This document shows positions 44,821 through 53,949 of a DNA stretch of 64,000 bases, piece after piece. Made by a program: the position numbers and the translations under genes. Within the stretch, counting starts at the first letter, position 1; each line of letters begins with the position of its first letter. The DNA lies in NCBI RefSeq assembly GCF_014841115.1, contig NZ_JACYTP010000009.1:62001-126000 (forward strand). The letters are read 5' to 3'. The DNA is from Photobacterium arenosum (lineage in GTDB: Bacteria; Pseudomonadota; Gammaproteobacteria; Enterobacterales; Vibrionaceae). The notes beneath the pieces are model-generated. The model made no database searches. It was not told the DNA's origin and saw nothing but the letters and a program-made list of their open reading frames with translations.

Positions 44821-46530
44821 ATGACCATGATTACTCAAGCAGCGGCAGCGGAACTGACTGCTGCCAACCGTTCTGATCATTCTCTGCTGGATCGGGCTAA
44901 ACGCGCCTGGTACAGCAGCCAGCGTAATCTTGTTTTGTCTGCTGCGCTGGCGGCTGTGGTTGCCGCTATCATAGTGGTTGCACTCTGGACGTCGACACAA
45001 AGCTATCGCCCGCTTTACAGTCAGCAGGAGCGCTTTGATACCAGCGAGATTATCTCTGTACTGGAAGCGGAAGGCATTCCATACCGCTTACAGGAAACCA
45101 ATGGTCAGGTGCTGGTAGAAGACGGCCGAGTTGCTGAGGTCCGTATGTTACTGGCCGCCAAAGGGGTGAAAGCCAAACTGCCGACCGGTCTGGAAACACT
45201 TCAGACTGATTCTGCTTTGGGTACCAGCCAGTTTATGGAAACGGCACGTTACCGTCATGGTCTGGAAGGGGAACTGGCCCGTACCATTATTTCACTTAAT
45301 GTCGTCAATAACGCCCGTGTGCACCTGGCGATTCCACGCCAGACTCTGTTTGTGCGCCAGAACACGGAGAAGACCACGGCCTCTGTCATGGTGGAGCTTA
45401 AGCCGGGTGAAGATCTCAAACCTGAACAGGTGGAAGCGATTGTGAATCTGGTGTCGGGCAGTGTCACCGGCATGACGGCTGAACACGTTTCAGTGGTGGA
45501 TCAGTTCGGTCGTTTACTGAGCGCCGATATCGGCTCGGAAACGTCCGGCCGAATGAATACCAAATATCTGGAGTATCAAAAGAATCTGGAGAAGCAGGTC
45601 ATTCAGCGTGCTTCTGACATGCTGACTCCGGTTCTCGGCCCGAGCAACTTCCGGGTGCAGGTGGCGGCCGATCTGGATTTCAGCCGCATTGAAGAAACCC
45701 GTGAAATGGTGGATGACAATCCGGTTGTCCGTTCAGAACACAGCATTGAGAACAACTCAACCGATAAAATTGCCTTAGGGGTGCCGGGTTCACTGAGCAA
45801 TCAGCCACCAACGGTTGAAGAAGAAGGTGAAGGTGAGGCACCGAAGAACACCAGTGAGCGCTCTGAAGTGAATCGTCAGTTTGCATTAGGCAGCAGTGTC
45901 AGGCATACCCAGTACCAGCAGGGGCAAATTAAGAAACTGAATGTGTCTGTGTTGCTGAACAATGCTGTTGCGCCGGACGGTGCCGTCTGGGATGAGGCAC
46001 AGAAAGCCGAAATCAGCCAGATGATCTCTGAAGCGGTCGGCCTGAATGCCGAGCGTGGCGACAGCCTGAGCCTGATGAGCTTCAACTTTACCCCGGTCAA
46101 CATTGAACCTGTTGCCCCTATGCCGTGGTGGCAGGATACAGCATTACAGCAGCCGTTGCGTTACATCATTGGCGGCTTGCTGGGACTGGCGATGATCTTC
46201 TTTGTTCTGCGTCCTCTGATTCGTCACCTGACCGGTGTGGACAAAGCACGCCAGGAAATGGACATTGCCACTTTGCCAGACAACATTCTGAGCAAAGAGC
46301 TCGATGAGCAGGCGCAGGAGAATGAACTCAATCGACGTCTGTCCGACAGAGGCCTGAGCAATACCACCAACGGACTGGATGCAGATGCTGAGATGATGTT
46401 GCCGCCTTCAGGTTCGCCTTTGCACATCCAACTGAAACATCTGACATTAATTGCCAGCGAAGAACCGCAGCGCGTTGCTGAAGTCCTCAAACAATGGGTA
46501 AATGGAAATGAGCACAACCGAGACAACTAA
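44821..46530 (+). CDS. fliF: MS-ring protein FliF (lateral)
   Basis: 569 residues with an N-terminal transmembrane helix (LVLSAALAAVVAAIIVVALW), the periplasmic ring-building motifs (GLETLQTDSALGTSQFMETA, RYRHGLEGELARTI), and a C-terminal helix (YIIGGLLGLAMIFFVLRPLI) followed by a cytoplasmic FliG-binding tail. It forms the inner-membrane platform of the basal body. The 3' end overlaps fliG by 29 bases. Confidence 0.96.
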   Translation: MTMITQAAAAELTAANRSDHSLLDRAKRAWYSSQRNLVLSAALAAVVAAIIVVALWTSTQSYRPLYSQQERFDTSEIISVLEAEGIPYRLQETNGQVLVEDGRVAEVRMLLAAKGVKAKLPTGLETLQTDSALGTSQFMETARYRHGLEGELARTIISLNVVNNARVHLAIPRQTLFVRQNTEKTTASVMVELKPGEDLKPEQVEAIVNLVSGSVTGMTAEHVSVVDQFGRLLSADIGSETSGRMNTKYLEYQKNLEKQVIQRASDMLTPVLGPSNFRVQVAADLDFSRIEETREMVDDNPVVRSEHSIENNSTDKIALGVPGSLSNQPPTVEEEGEGEAPKNTSERSEVNRQFALGSSVRHTQYQQGQIKKLNVSVLLNNAVAPDGAVWDEAQKAEISQMISEAVGLNAERGDSLSLMSFNFTPVNIEPVAPMPWWQDTALQQPLRYIIGGLLGLAMIFFVLRPLIRHLTGVDKARQEMDIATLPDNILSKELDEQAQENELNRRLSDRGLSNTTNGLDADAEMMLPPSGSPLHIQLKHLTLIASEEPQRVAEVLKQWVNGNEHNRDN

Positions 46531-47536
46531 TCCGGCAGACATGCAAACCTTAAGCAGCGTGGATAAAACAGCGCTGGTTTTGCTGGGCATGGGAGAGGAT
46601 GCAGCCGCTCAGGTTCTGCGTTATTTCTCCCGCGATGAAGTACAACGCGTCACCCGATCCATGGCGAAACTCACTGGCATCAAAAGTGAGAACGCCAAGG
46701 TCGTGATTCAGCGGTTTTTCGATGATTTTCGCGACCACAGTGGTATTCGCGGCGCGTCGAAAGATTATCTGTCGAACACACTGTCGAAAGCCCTGGGCAA
46801 TGATCTTGCCAAAGGTGTACTGAACAGTATTTATGGCGATGAGCTGCGAAATAACATGCAGCGCCTGCAGTGGGTTGATACTGACGTTATTGCAAAATTT
46901 ATCAGTCAGGAGCACCCGCAGATGCAGGCGATTTTCCTGGCTTATCTGCCGCCGGAAACCTCGTCTCAGGTGCTGGCGAAACTGCCGTCAGAGCAGCATG
47001 ATGAACTGATTTACCGCGTCGCCCGTCTGAGTGAAATCGACCATGAGATCGCCAAAGATCTGCATCTGTTGATCGACCGCTGTATCCAGCAGGTTTCGGG
47101 CGGTCAGGGCGCATCGGTGCTGGGTGCCAAGCAGGCTGCCGACATTATTAACCGCTTTGAGGGTGATCGTGCTCAGCTGATGGAAATGCTGAAACTGCAT
47201 GACGAAAAAGTGGTCAGCGAAATCGAAGAAAATATGTTCGACTTCGTTATCCTTTCCCGTCAGCGTGAAGCAACGATGGATCGCTTGATCCAGGAAATTC
47301 CGCTCGACTTGTGGGCAACCGCGCTGAAAGGGGCAGAGCTCAAGCTGCAAGTGGCAATCAAACAGTCCATGCCACAGCGTATGGCCAACTCGCTGGATGA
47401 TGAAATGGCCATGCGTGGTGCGATGCCATTATCCCGGGTTGAGAAAGCCCGCCAGGATATTATGCAAGTGGTTCGTGAACTGGCCGATGCCGGTGAGATC
47501 GAACTGAGCCTGTATCAGGAACAAACAGTGGAGTAA
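46502..47536 (+). CDS. fliG: Flagellar rotor protein FliG (lateral)
   Basis: 344 residues with N, middle (EHPQMQAIFLAYLPPETSSQ) and C-terminal domains; the charged torque helix is around FDFVILSRQREATMDRLIQE. It converts stator motion from LafT/LafU into rotation and transmits the switch state. The start is either 46502 or the ATG six bases later, both inside the end of fliF. Confidence 0.95.
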   Translation: MEMSTTETTNPADMQTLSSVDKTALVLLGMGEDAAAQVLRYFSRDEVQRVTRSMAKLTGIKSENAKVVIQRFFDDFRDHSGIRGASKDYLSNTLSKALGNDLAKGVLNSIYGDELRNNMQRLQWVDTDVIAKFISQEHPQMQAIFLAYLPPETSSQVLAKLPSEQHDELIYRVARLSEIDHEIAKDLHLLIDRCIQQVSGGQGASVLGAKQAADIINRFEGDRAQLMEMLKLHDEKVVSEIEENMFDFVILSRQREATMDRLIQEIPLDLWATALKGAELKLQVAIKQSMPQRMANSLDDEMAMRGAMPLSRVEKARQDIMQVVRELADAGEIELSLYQEQTVE

Positions 47537-47539
47537 GTG

Positions 47540-48337
47540 ATGCGTTCAGTAAAAGTGATGCAGCTGAATCCTGGTGAATACCGCTCACACCGCTTTCCGC
47601 CCATGGTGAAGCCTGTTGTACAGCACGAAAGTGGTGCACAGGATGCAGACAATTATGTCGCCCAGGCGGAGTTCAATACCAAGGAACACCAGGCAGCTTT
47701 GCAAAAACAGCTGGAAGAAGGGTTTCAGCAAGGCTTGCAGCGGGGCCATGAAGAAGGCCTGCGTCAGGGTGTTGAGCAGGGTCGCCAGCAAGGCTTTACC
47801 TTAGGTCAGCAAGACGGTTTTCAGCAGGGATACAGCAAAGGCGAAAGCCAGGGCCGCGAAAAATATGAATCTGCCATTGCGCCGGTACAGGCACTGCAGG
47901 CGCATATTCAGCAATGGCAGGATGAGCGGGAACATGCTCAGCGCGAGCAGATTTGTTCCCTGGTGCAGAAAGTTGCCCAGCAGGTTATTCGTGCAGAGCT
48001 GACACTGATGCCGCAGCAAATTCTGGCGCTGGTGGAAGAAACCTTAGACAGCATGCCGGGTAACAGCGACAAGGTGGTGATCAATCTTAATCCGCAGGAT
48101 CTTGAGCGTATTACCAATCTCAGTCCCACCCTGCACCCGAGCTGGAAACTGGTCGCGAACAAAGAAATGCCTGTCGGCGGTGTTCAGCTGGTAACGGATC
48201 AAGCAGAAGCCGATGCCAGCAGTGATGCCAGACTGGAAGCCTGTATGGAAACGCTGCGCGAGCACTTGCTGGAGAATCCGGCGGCTGAAGCCAGCCATAC
48301 CGCAACAGCAGAAACGGCGGAGAGTATCAGTGAGTGA
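47540..48337 (+). CDS. fliH: Export ATPase regulator FliH (lateral)
   Basis: About 265 residues. Residues about 60-105 carry the FliH repeats of G-x-x-x-G type (GFQQGLQRGHEEGLRQGVEQ), followed by a coiled-coil and the C-terminal FliI-binding domain. The ATG at 47540 is six bases after GGAG; a GTG three bases earlier is also in frame. It overlaps fliI by eight bases. Confidence 0.93.
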   Translation: MRSVKVMQLNPGEYRSHRFPPMVKPVVQHESGAQDADNYVAQAEFNTKEHQAALQKQLEEGFQQGLQRGHEEGLRQGVEQGRQQGFTLGQQDGFQQGYSKGESQGREKYESAIAPVQALQAHIQQWQDEREHAQREQICSLVQKVAQQVIRAELTLMPQQILALVEETLDSMPGNSDKVVINLNPQDLERITNLSPTLHPSWKLVANKEMPVGGVQLVTDQAEADASSDARLEACMETLREHLLENPAAEASHTATAETAESISE

Positions 48338-49667
48338 CGGTGCATTTCATGATCGTTTGAATGATGCTATCGCCTCCATGTCATCCATTCCGATTGCCCG
48401 GGTCACCGGGCGGTTGGTCAAAGTCAACGGCCTGATGCTTCAGGCCGTTGGCTGTAAGTTCAGACTGGAACAGCGCTGTCTGGTTGAAACGGATGATGGT
48501 GAAGCCATTGAAGCCCAGGTGGTGGGCTTTGACCGCGACGTGGCGTATTTGATGCCCGTGAGGCAGTTAGGCGGGCTGTACGCCGGAGCGAGGGTCGTCC
48601 CGCTGGACGGCGACAGTACAGTCGCGCTCGGTGATCACTGGCTTGGCAGGGTCGTTAACGGTCTTGGCGAGCCATTTGACGATCTTGGCCCGCTAAAAGG
48701 CGGAGAGAAAGTGTCGCTGAACCCTTCACCGATCAATCCGTTAAAGCGTCGCCTGGTTGATACACCGCTGGATGTGGGTATACGTGCAATCAACGGATTA
48801 CTGACTCTGGGCAAAGGCCAGCGGATCGGACTCATGGCAGGCAGTGGCGTGGGTAAGAGTGTCCTGATGGGCATGATCACCAAAAACACCAAAGCCGATA
48901 TTGTTGTCGTGGGTCTGATTGGTGAGCGTGGCCGGGAAGTCCGGGAATTCATACAGCGCAATCTCGGTGCAGAGGGTATGAAGCGGGCTGTGGTGATAGC
49001 GGCGCCGGCCGATGAATCCCCTTTAATGCGCCTGCGTGCCACTAAACTGTGTCACCGCGTAGCGGAATATTATCGCGATAAAGGCAAAGATGTCCTGCTG
49101 CTGATGGACTCTTTAACACGTTACGCCATGGCGCAGCGTGAAATTGCCTTGTCCCTGGGTGAGCCGCCTGCTTCTCGTGGTTATCCGCCTTCAGTGTTCA
49201 GCCAATTGCCTCAGTTGCTTGAGCGTGCCGGTAACGGTGAGCACCCGGATGGCAGCCTGACGGCAATTTACACCGTACTGGCGGATGGCGATGATCAGCA
49301 GGATCCTGTGGTGGACTCTGCCCGTGCCATTCTTGATGGTCATGTGGTGTTATCCCGTACGCTGGCAGAGCAGGGGCATTATCCGGCGATAGATATTAAT
49401 GCCTCTATCAGCCGCTGTATGAGCAGCTGTACCGAAAACTCTCATGTCACAGTGGCAAACCGTTTCAGGCAGCTCAATGCCAACTACTTGCAAGTCAAAG
49501 AGCTGTTGCCTTTAGGCGGGTATCAGCCCGGACAAGATGCCGAACTGGATCTGTCTGTCCAGGTGTTTCCGCAACTCAAAGATTTTCTGGTTCAGCAGGT
49601 TGATGAAGTGACTGACTACCAACAGTCGCTGGTTCGGCTTGCTGAGTTATTTACACAAACGCAGTAA
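48330..49667 (+). CDS. fliI: Flagellar export ATPase FliI (lateral)
   Basis: About 445 residues from a GTG at 48330 with GGAG seven bases upstream; the frame is open further upstream only as overlap with fliH. F1-ATPase beta-like features: Walker A GSGVGKS, Walker B DVLLLMDSLTRYAM, and GEPPASRGYPPSVFSQLP. It energises unloading of substrates at the export gate in the cytoplasm. Confidence 0.95.
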   Translation: MSDGAFHDRLNDAIASMSSIPIARVTGRLVKVNGLMLQAVGCKFRLEQRCLVETDDGEAIEAQVVGFDRDVAYLMPVRQLGGLYAGARVVPLDGDSTVALGDHWLGRVVNGLGEPFDDLGPLKGGEKVSLNPSPINPLKRRLVDTPLDVGIRAINGLLTLGKGQRIGLMAGSGVGKSVLMGMITKNTKADIVVVGLIGERGREVREFIQRNLGAEGMKRAVVIAAPADESPLMRLRATKLCHRVAEYYRDKGKDVLLLMDSLTRYAMAQREIALSLGEPPASRGYPPSVFSQLPQLLERAGNGEHPDGSLTAIYTVLADGDDQQDPVVDSARAILDGHVVLSRTLAEQGHYPAIDINASISRCMSSCTENSHVTVANRFRQLNANYLQVKELLPLGGYQPGQDAELDLSVQVFPQLKDFLVQQVDEVTDYQQSLVRLAELFTQTQ

Positions 49668-49684
49668 GGTTAGGAGACGGTGTG

Positions 49685-50119
49685 ATGAAGGGCAGACTGA
49701 AAGCTGTGAGTCAGCTTCAGCAGATTGCTGAGCAGCAGCGTGATCGTCACGGACAGCACTTTGCACGTCAGCAAGATCAGGTCGGCTTTTTTGCCCAGCA
49801 ACTACAGGCGCTGGCCGGGCTGAAATCGGGCTGTCAGCAAGAAGGAAGCGCCGGGTTGAACGCATTGGCGCTGCAGAACACCACTCAGGTCAATACTATG
49901 CTCAGCCGCCTGATTTCCCATCAGCAGCACGAAATGGCGCTGATGCACGCAGAAAGTCAGCGCACGAAAAAGGCGCTGGAGCAAAGTCAGGTAAAGGTAA
50001 AAGGCTTGGAAACCGTGATGGAGCGCTGGCAAGCTAAACAACGTTATGAGCAGGCCAGAAAAGATCAAAAGCTCATTGAAGATTTGATCAATGCCAGATA
50101 CAAACGTCCATCCATATAA
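49685..50119 (+). CDS. fliJ: Flagellar export protein FliJ (lateral)
   Basis: About 144 residues, almost entirely a Gln-rich antiparallel coiled-coil as expected of FliJ, the central stalk of the FliI ring. The ATG at 49685 has AGGAG eight bases upstream. Last gene of the motY-lafK-fliEFGHIJ operon. Confidence 0.88.
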   Translation: MKGRLKAVSQLQQIAEQQRDRHGQHFARQQDQVGFFAQQLQALAGLKSGCQQEGSAGLNALALQNTTQVNTMLSRLISHQQHEMALMHAESQRTKKALEQSQVKVKGLETVMERWQAKQRYEQARKDQKLIEDLINARYKRPSI

Positions 50120-50120
50120 C

Positions 50121-50144
50121 AAGCGCCCGCGGGCGCTTTTCTTT
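50121..50144 (+). terminator. Terminator of the fliE-J operon
   Basis: The 16-bp palindrome AGCGCCCGCGGGCGCT (50122-50137) is followed by TTTCTTTG immediately after the fliJ stop. It marks the right edge of the lateral flagellar DNA. Confidence 0.9.
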
Positions 50145-50200
50145 GTCACCCCTAAACCACCGCCTATGGCGTTGGTGATTGTTTTTGAAGTGAAAAACTC

Positions 50201-50833
50201 TCAGGCCGCTTCTTTATAGAATGCTAACCCCGACGCCATCGCGACCAGCACGGTAGCACAGGTCTTGTTGAGCGATTTCAGGCGACTGACCGATAAATAC
50301 TTTGCTGCCTGAAAACCTGCCGTTGCGTAAACCAGCATCACAGCGACATCAATCACGATGGTAGCCACCGCGAAGAGCACGTATTGCATGAAAACCGGCG
50401 CTGTTAAATCCAGAAACTGAGGCAGAAAGGCGCCGAAGAACAGGAGCCCCTTTGGATTTGACAGGGCTGCGAACAGGCTGCGCCGGAACGCTGCTGCTGG
50501 GCTGTGCACTTGTGTGCTTTTGAGTTTGTCTGCTGTTAATGCGCCGGCTGAAGGTGTACTGCGCCACAACTGGTATGCCAGCCACAGCAGGTAAGCCACG
50601 CCACAATATTTGACGGTCAGAAAGAGGGTTTCAGAAGCCGCCATTAATGCCCCCAGTCCCAGCCCGGCAGCACTGATCAAAATTGCGTCAGAGATAGCAG
50701 CCCCTAAAATGCCATAAAGTACAATTTTCTTATTTTTACTCACACCGTTCGATAGAGATAACAGCATGGTCGGCCCCGGAATGACGGTCACGGTAAATGA
50801 AGCGATGCAATATAGAAGTAATGTACTGACCAT
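50201..50833 (-). CDS. LysE/RhtB family amino-acid exporter
   Basis: About 210 residues from the ATG at 50833 (frame open to 50875). Five to six membrane helices with the family N-terminal motif TVTVIPGPTMLLSLSNGVSK and the central NPKGLLFFGAFLPQF. Family members export amino acids or homoserine lactones; the substrate here is unknown. A decayed relative lies upstream at 51012-51305. Confidence 0.9.
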   Translation of the reverse strand: MVSTLLLYCIASFTVTVIPGPTMLLSLSNGVSKNKKIVLYGILGAAISDAILISAAGLGLGALMAASETLFLTVKYCGVAYLLWLAYQLWRSTPSAGALTADKLKSTQVHSPAAAFRRSLFAALSNPKGLLFFGAFLPQFLDLTAPVFMQYVLFAVATIVIDVAVMLVYATAGFQAAKYLSVSRLKSLNKTCATVLVAMASGLAFYKEAA

Positions 50834-51011
50834 GGTGGAAGAATACTCCAAGTGAATTTGAATCATTTGATGCATTGTCAGGCATCATATTGATTCAATA
50901 CCTAATAATTCAAATGCATAGTGTATAGATGCATATCGACTTAACGCGAAAACGATGATATCCCTACTATGAAAGCAAATCAAACTAGCGAACTAGTTCG
51001 TTAGTTTTCGG

Positions 51012-51305
51012 TTAGATGAGTCTCACAACTTTGATTCTGTTTTCACACCTGTTGGCAGGCGTGAGCCTATGCTGCGGAACGTGAAAAACCAGTGTTGTTT
51101 TCCAATATAAACAGATTGAATTCAGAGCAGAAAAGCGCCCGAGTTGACGATTCTGGAATCCAGCGGTGGCGTATGCCAGCATGATGGTGGGATCAATGAG
51201 GATGGTACAGATTGTAAAGAGGAAATATTTGAATTTGGTTGTCTCAATCGATTCATCACTCGAATACGCGACTTCAGTGATTTGATTGAAAAAATGCTTA
51301 ATCAA
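51012..51305 (-). pseudogene. Remnant of a second LysE/RhtB exporter
   Basis: The stretch YFLFTICTILIDPTIMLAYATAGFQ closely parallels YVLFAVATIVIDVAVMLVYATAGFQ (compare the shared ML-YATAGFQ ending) of the intact exporter at 50201-50833. Nothing of the N-terminal two thirds, including the PGP motif, remains nearby, and the C-terminal end is unrelated. This is best read as a decayed duplicate. Confidence 0.7.
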
Positions 51306-51447
51306 ACCAAAAATTGGACGCCTTAACTATTTGCTACCTGAGTACCCGTGAAGAATGTTGTTAAGCCAATCGCACAGTCTTCCATAGCGGTACGCTAATA
51401 GCGCATATCCTGTTCCCATCAGGAACATTTTCACCACTATTTGTTTG
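51306..51447 (+). ncRNA. Possible small RNA ending in an orphan terminator
   Basis: A strong plus-strand terminator at 51448-51476 has no plus-strand protein gene before it; the nearest upstream one, fliJ, has its own terminator. Just before it lie two small hairpins, AGCGGTACGCT and GTTCC-CATCA-GGAAC. A short transcript is therefore possible. No convincing promoter was found and the boundaries are guesses. Confidence 0.25.
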
Positions 51448-51476
51448 CCCGGTCCCTTTGGAACCGGGTTTTTTTT
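51448..51476 (+). terminator. Orphan plus-strand terminator
   Basis: Stem CCCGGT/ACCGGG extended by CC/GG with one bulged base, followed by eight T residues. No plus-strand gene ends here. Confidence 0.7.
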
Positions 51477-51513
51477 GTCTGTCCCGTTTCTCTTTCTGAA
51501 AAAGTGACAATAA

Positions 51514-51541
51514 AAAAGCACAGCCGGCTGGCTGTGCTTTT
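51514..51541. terminator. Bidirectional terminator after OFA-family transporter
   Basis: A 12-bp perfect stem (AAAAGCACAGCC with GGCTGTGCTTTT, four-base loop) flanked by A and T runs on both sides, 21 bases after the transporter stop. It can end transcripts in either direction. Confidence 0.85.
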
Positions 51542-51562
51542 CAGTAAGAGTCAGGCGTACAG

Positions 51563-52795
51563 TTATGCGGCTGTCGCTAGCTTCTCTTTAGCTACTTGTG
51601 CGGTGACAGGCTTGGTGATGAATGACAACAGAACCGCGACTGCCAGCATGCCAGAACACACAGAATAGGCCAGCGTGTAGGTGCCGGTCATATCGACTGC
51701 TACGGCGGCTACCACTGGGCCAATGAAGCCACTGACACCCCACGCAGTGTATAGAACACCATAGTTAGCACCGTAATTCTTCAGGCCATAAAAATCGGCT
51801 GTGATCGATGGGAAAACGGCAAGCAGAGTACCGTAGCCAACCCCGGCAACGGCAGCACCGACAATCAGGCTGAACTCGTTGTCGAAGGTGGCGAACATCA
51901 CCATGTTGATGGCTTGCATGATAAAGGCAATCATCAGCGTTTTAACGCCGCCGATTTTGTCTGACAGTATACCGGCAGCGATACGGCCACCTGAGTTGAA
52001 CACAGCCAGAATCACCACCAGAAACGCCGCGTCAGAGAGATCGGCCTGAGTCGCTGCAATAGAAGTAATATTGCCGATAATCATCAAGCCTGCCGCGGAG
52101 GCAAAGGCGTACATCACCCACAAGGAGTAAAACTGGGGTGTTTTCACCATGCTGCGCCAGGTCATGTTAACAGCTGGTGCCGGATTGGCAGAGGCCGCGA
52201 TGGCAGATGGCGCCTCCGGCTGGTAGCCTTCCGGTGGGTTGTTGATAGTGCATGCCAGAGGGACAGCGACCAGCAGTACAGCGATGCCGAGGATCAGAAA
52301 GCTCTGATTAATACCGTAATCGGCAATCAGGGATGATGTCAGCGGCGCCAGATACACAGCAGCCAGGCCAAAACCGGCCGCGATCAGTCCGTTTACCATG
52401 CCTTTCTTCGAAGGGTGGAACCATTTCATTGCTGAAGGGCTTAAACAGGCATAGCCGAAGCCAATACCGCAACCTGTCAATACCCCGAAAGTCAGCACCA
52501 GCAGCAGTGGTGTGGTGGCAAAGCTGGATACAATCATACCCAGGCCAACCATGGTCGTGCCGAGCAGCAAGACCTTACGCGGACCGATTTTGTCCTGAAG
52601 AATACCGGCTAGTAACAATGAGAGAGAAAAGGTAATGATAGCAACGGTATAGGGCAGGGACGCATCGGCGTTTGACCAGCCAAGATCTACCACTAAGGCT
52701 TTCTTAAATACACTCCAGGCATACAAAATGCCCATACACAAGTTAATACAGAACCCTGCCAGCAGGATTTGCTTGGCGCGATCAAATGTTTTCAT
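51563..52795 (-). CDS. MFS transporter of the oxalate/formate antiporter (OFA) family
   Basis: About 410 residues from the ATG at 52795, preceded by AGAGAG; the frame is open to 52855. Twelve membrane segments with OFA-type motifs: FCINLCMGILYAWSVFKKAL at the N-terminus, GCGIGFGYACLSPSAMKWF, and KKGMVNGLIAAGFGLA. Family members move small mono- or dicarboxylates; the substrate here is unknown. Flanked by its own terminator. Confidence 0.9.
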   Translation of the reverse strand: MKTFDRAKQILLAGFCINLCMGILYAWSVFKKALVVDLGWSNADASLPYTVAIITFSLSLLLAGILQDKIGPRKVLLLGTTMVGLGMIVSSFATTPLLLVLTFGVLTGCGIGFGYACLSPSAMKWFHPSKKGMVNGLIAAGFGLAAVYLAPLTSSLIADYGINQSFLILGIAVLLVAVPLACTINNPPEGYQPEAPSAIAASANPAPAVNMTWRSMVKTPQFYSLWVMYAFASAAGLMIIGNITSIAATQADLSDAAFLVVILAVFNSGGRIAAGILSDKIGGVKTLMIAFIMQAINMVMFATFDNEFSLIVGAAVAGVGYGTLLAVFPSITADFYGLKNYGANYGVLYTAWGVSGFIGPVVAAVAVDMTGTYTLAYSVCSGMLAVAVLLSFITKPVTAQVAKEKLATAA

Positions 52796-53031
52796 AGGTC
52801 TCTCTAAATGCCGGAACGGCAACTGCTTTACTAAACTTTTCTTGGTAGCAATCAAAAAAAGATGTATTTGTTGTTGAGGGCGCGGATTCTATCAATAAAT
52901 GTTATTAAAATACCGGACAGCAATGTTTTGTTACAAATAGCTTGCTTGAGGCAGGTGATGATGGTGTTTGGCGGGGAAGGTTCTCCACCCCCTGGATAGC
53001 AGAGGGTGGAGCCAGGGAAAAGCTGACAACC

Positions 53032-53268
53032 TCAGTTCATGAGTATGTTGTAAATTTTGTCTTTAAGCTGCAAACGCTCCATTTTCAGTTGGGTGAAGTG
53101 GTGATCTTCGGTGGGAATGTTGCTGCATTCCAATCCCCGTATTCTATGGTCAAGCTGGTGATATCGGTCTGACATGGCCTTAAAGCTTTCGTCGCAGGTC
53201 TTCAACTCTGTGATTTTGTCCTGCATTTCGGGGAACTCAATGAAGAGTGCGTGATTTTCACCTAACAT
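53032..53268 (-). CDS. YdcH/DUF465 family protein
   Basis: 78 residues from the ATG at 53268, eight bases after GGAG. It begins MLGENHALFIEFPEMQDKI and continues YHQLDHRIRGLE, LKMERLQLKDKIYNIL, the DUF465 coiled-coil signature. Function unknown. Confidence 0.88.
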   Translation of the reverse strand: MLGENHALFIEFPEMQDKITELKTCDESFKAMSDRYHQLDHRIRGLECSNIPTEDHHFTQLKMERLQLKDKIYNILMN

Positions 53269-53524
53269 GTCTGTCACTCCATAAATTTTAGTGAATGAAA
53301 GCCCTGCTTTTTCGTCATTGTTTTTATAAACGTTCAACTATTTGCTTATTGGTCAGAGATTACTGCTGGTCAGCGCATCCCTTGCAGTTAAAAATGTTTA
53401 CTCGTTTAAGCATAGTCGAATGAGGTTATTTTCAACCCCACTGAGGCTGAAAATCAGATGAAAGGCACAAAAGCTATAGTGACGTTGTCACATCTCGACG
53501 GGAAGCAGGCGGGCAGGCGGGTGA

Positions 53525-53869
53525 TTATTGATACTTTTTGGCACGTAGTGTTTTTTTGAGCGATTCAATATAGGCAATTCTGTCGGCATTAGCAGGCGCT
53601 GCCTGAGTTTGCAATTTTGCTTTAGCCTGTGCTTCTTCCTGTGACATGTAGCGGCCATTAATTCTGACATGAGGGGCTTTGGTTTCCTGTTCGGCTCGAA
53701 CAGAGGCATCCTCCTGGGCTTTGGCTATTGCATCACGTGCCGTACTTTGGCTGGTTTTGTCTTCCATACGCTGTTGCAGCCAGACAGGTTGCTGCTTATT
53801 TTGGACCGGTTTATTGGCCTGTTGCTGACGTTGCTTAAGCACCGTTTCCAGATAATCGCTAAAATCCAT
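53525..53869 (-). CDS. Conserved-looking protein of unknown function
   Basis: About 114 residues from the ATG at 53869, eight bases after GAGG. Charged and Gln/Ala/Lys-rich, predicted mostly helical, with HVRINGRYMSQEEAQAKAKL in the middle and a basic C-terminus (LKKTLRAKKYQ). No signal, membrane segment or known domain is visible. Codon use resembles its neighbours, so it is probably real. Confidence 0.65.
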   Translation of the reverse strand: MDFSDYLETVLKQRQQQANKPVQNKQQPVWLQQRMEDKTSQSTARDAIAKAQEDASVRAEQETKAPHVRINGRYMSQEEAQAKAKLQTQAAPANADRIAYIESLKKTLRAKKYQ

Positions 53870-53949
53870 GTTTCTATCCTCGCCCATACTGAGCGTATTG
53901 TAATTGGCTCTTGGCAGAAGTGAAAGTTTACAAACTGAGGTAATCTGAC

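Noticed and set aside
51327-51428. Short minus-strand frame starting MFLMGTGYALLAYRYGRL
   Set aside because: It looks membrane-like but is only 33 codons, has no good ribosome site or terminator, and overlaps the hairpins of the candidate plus-strand RNA.
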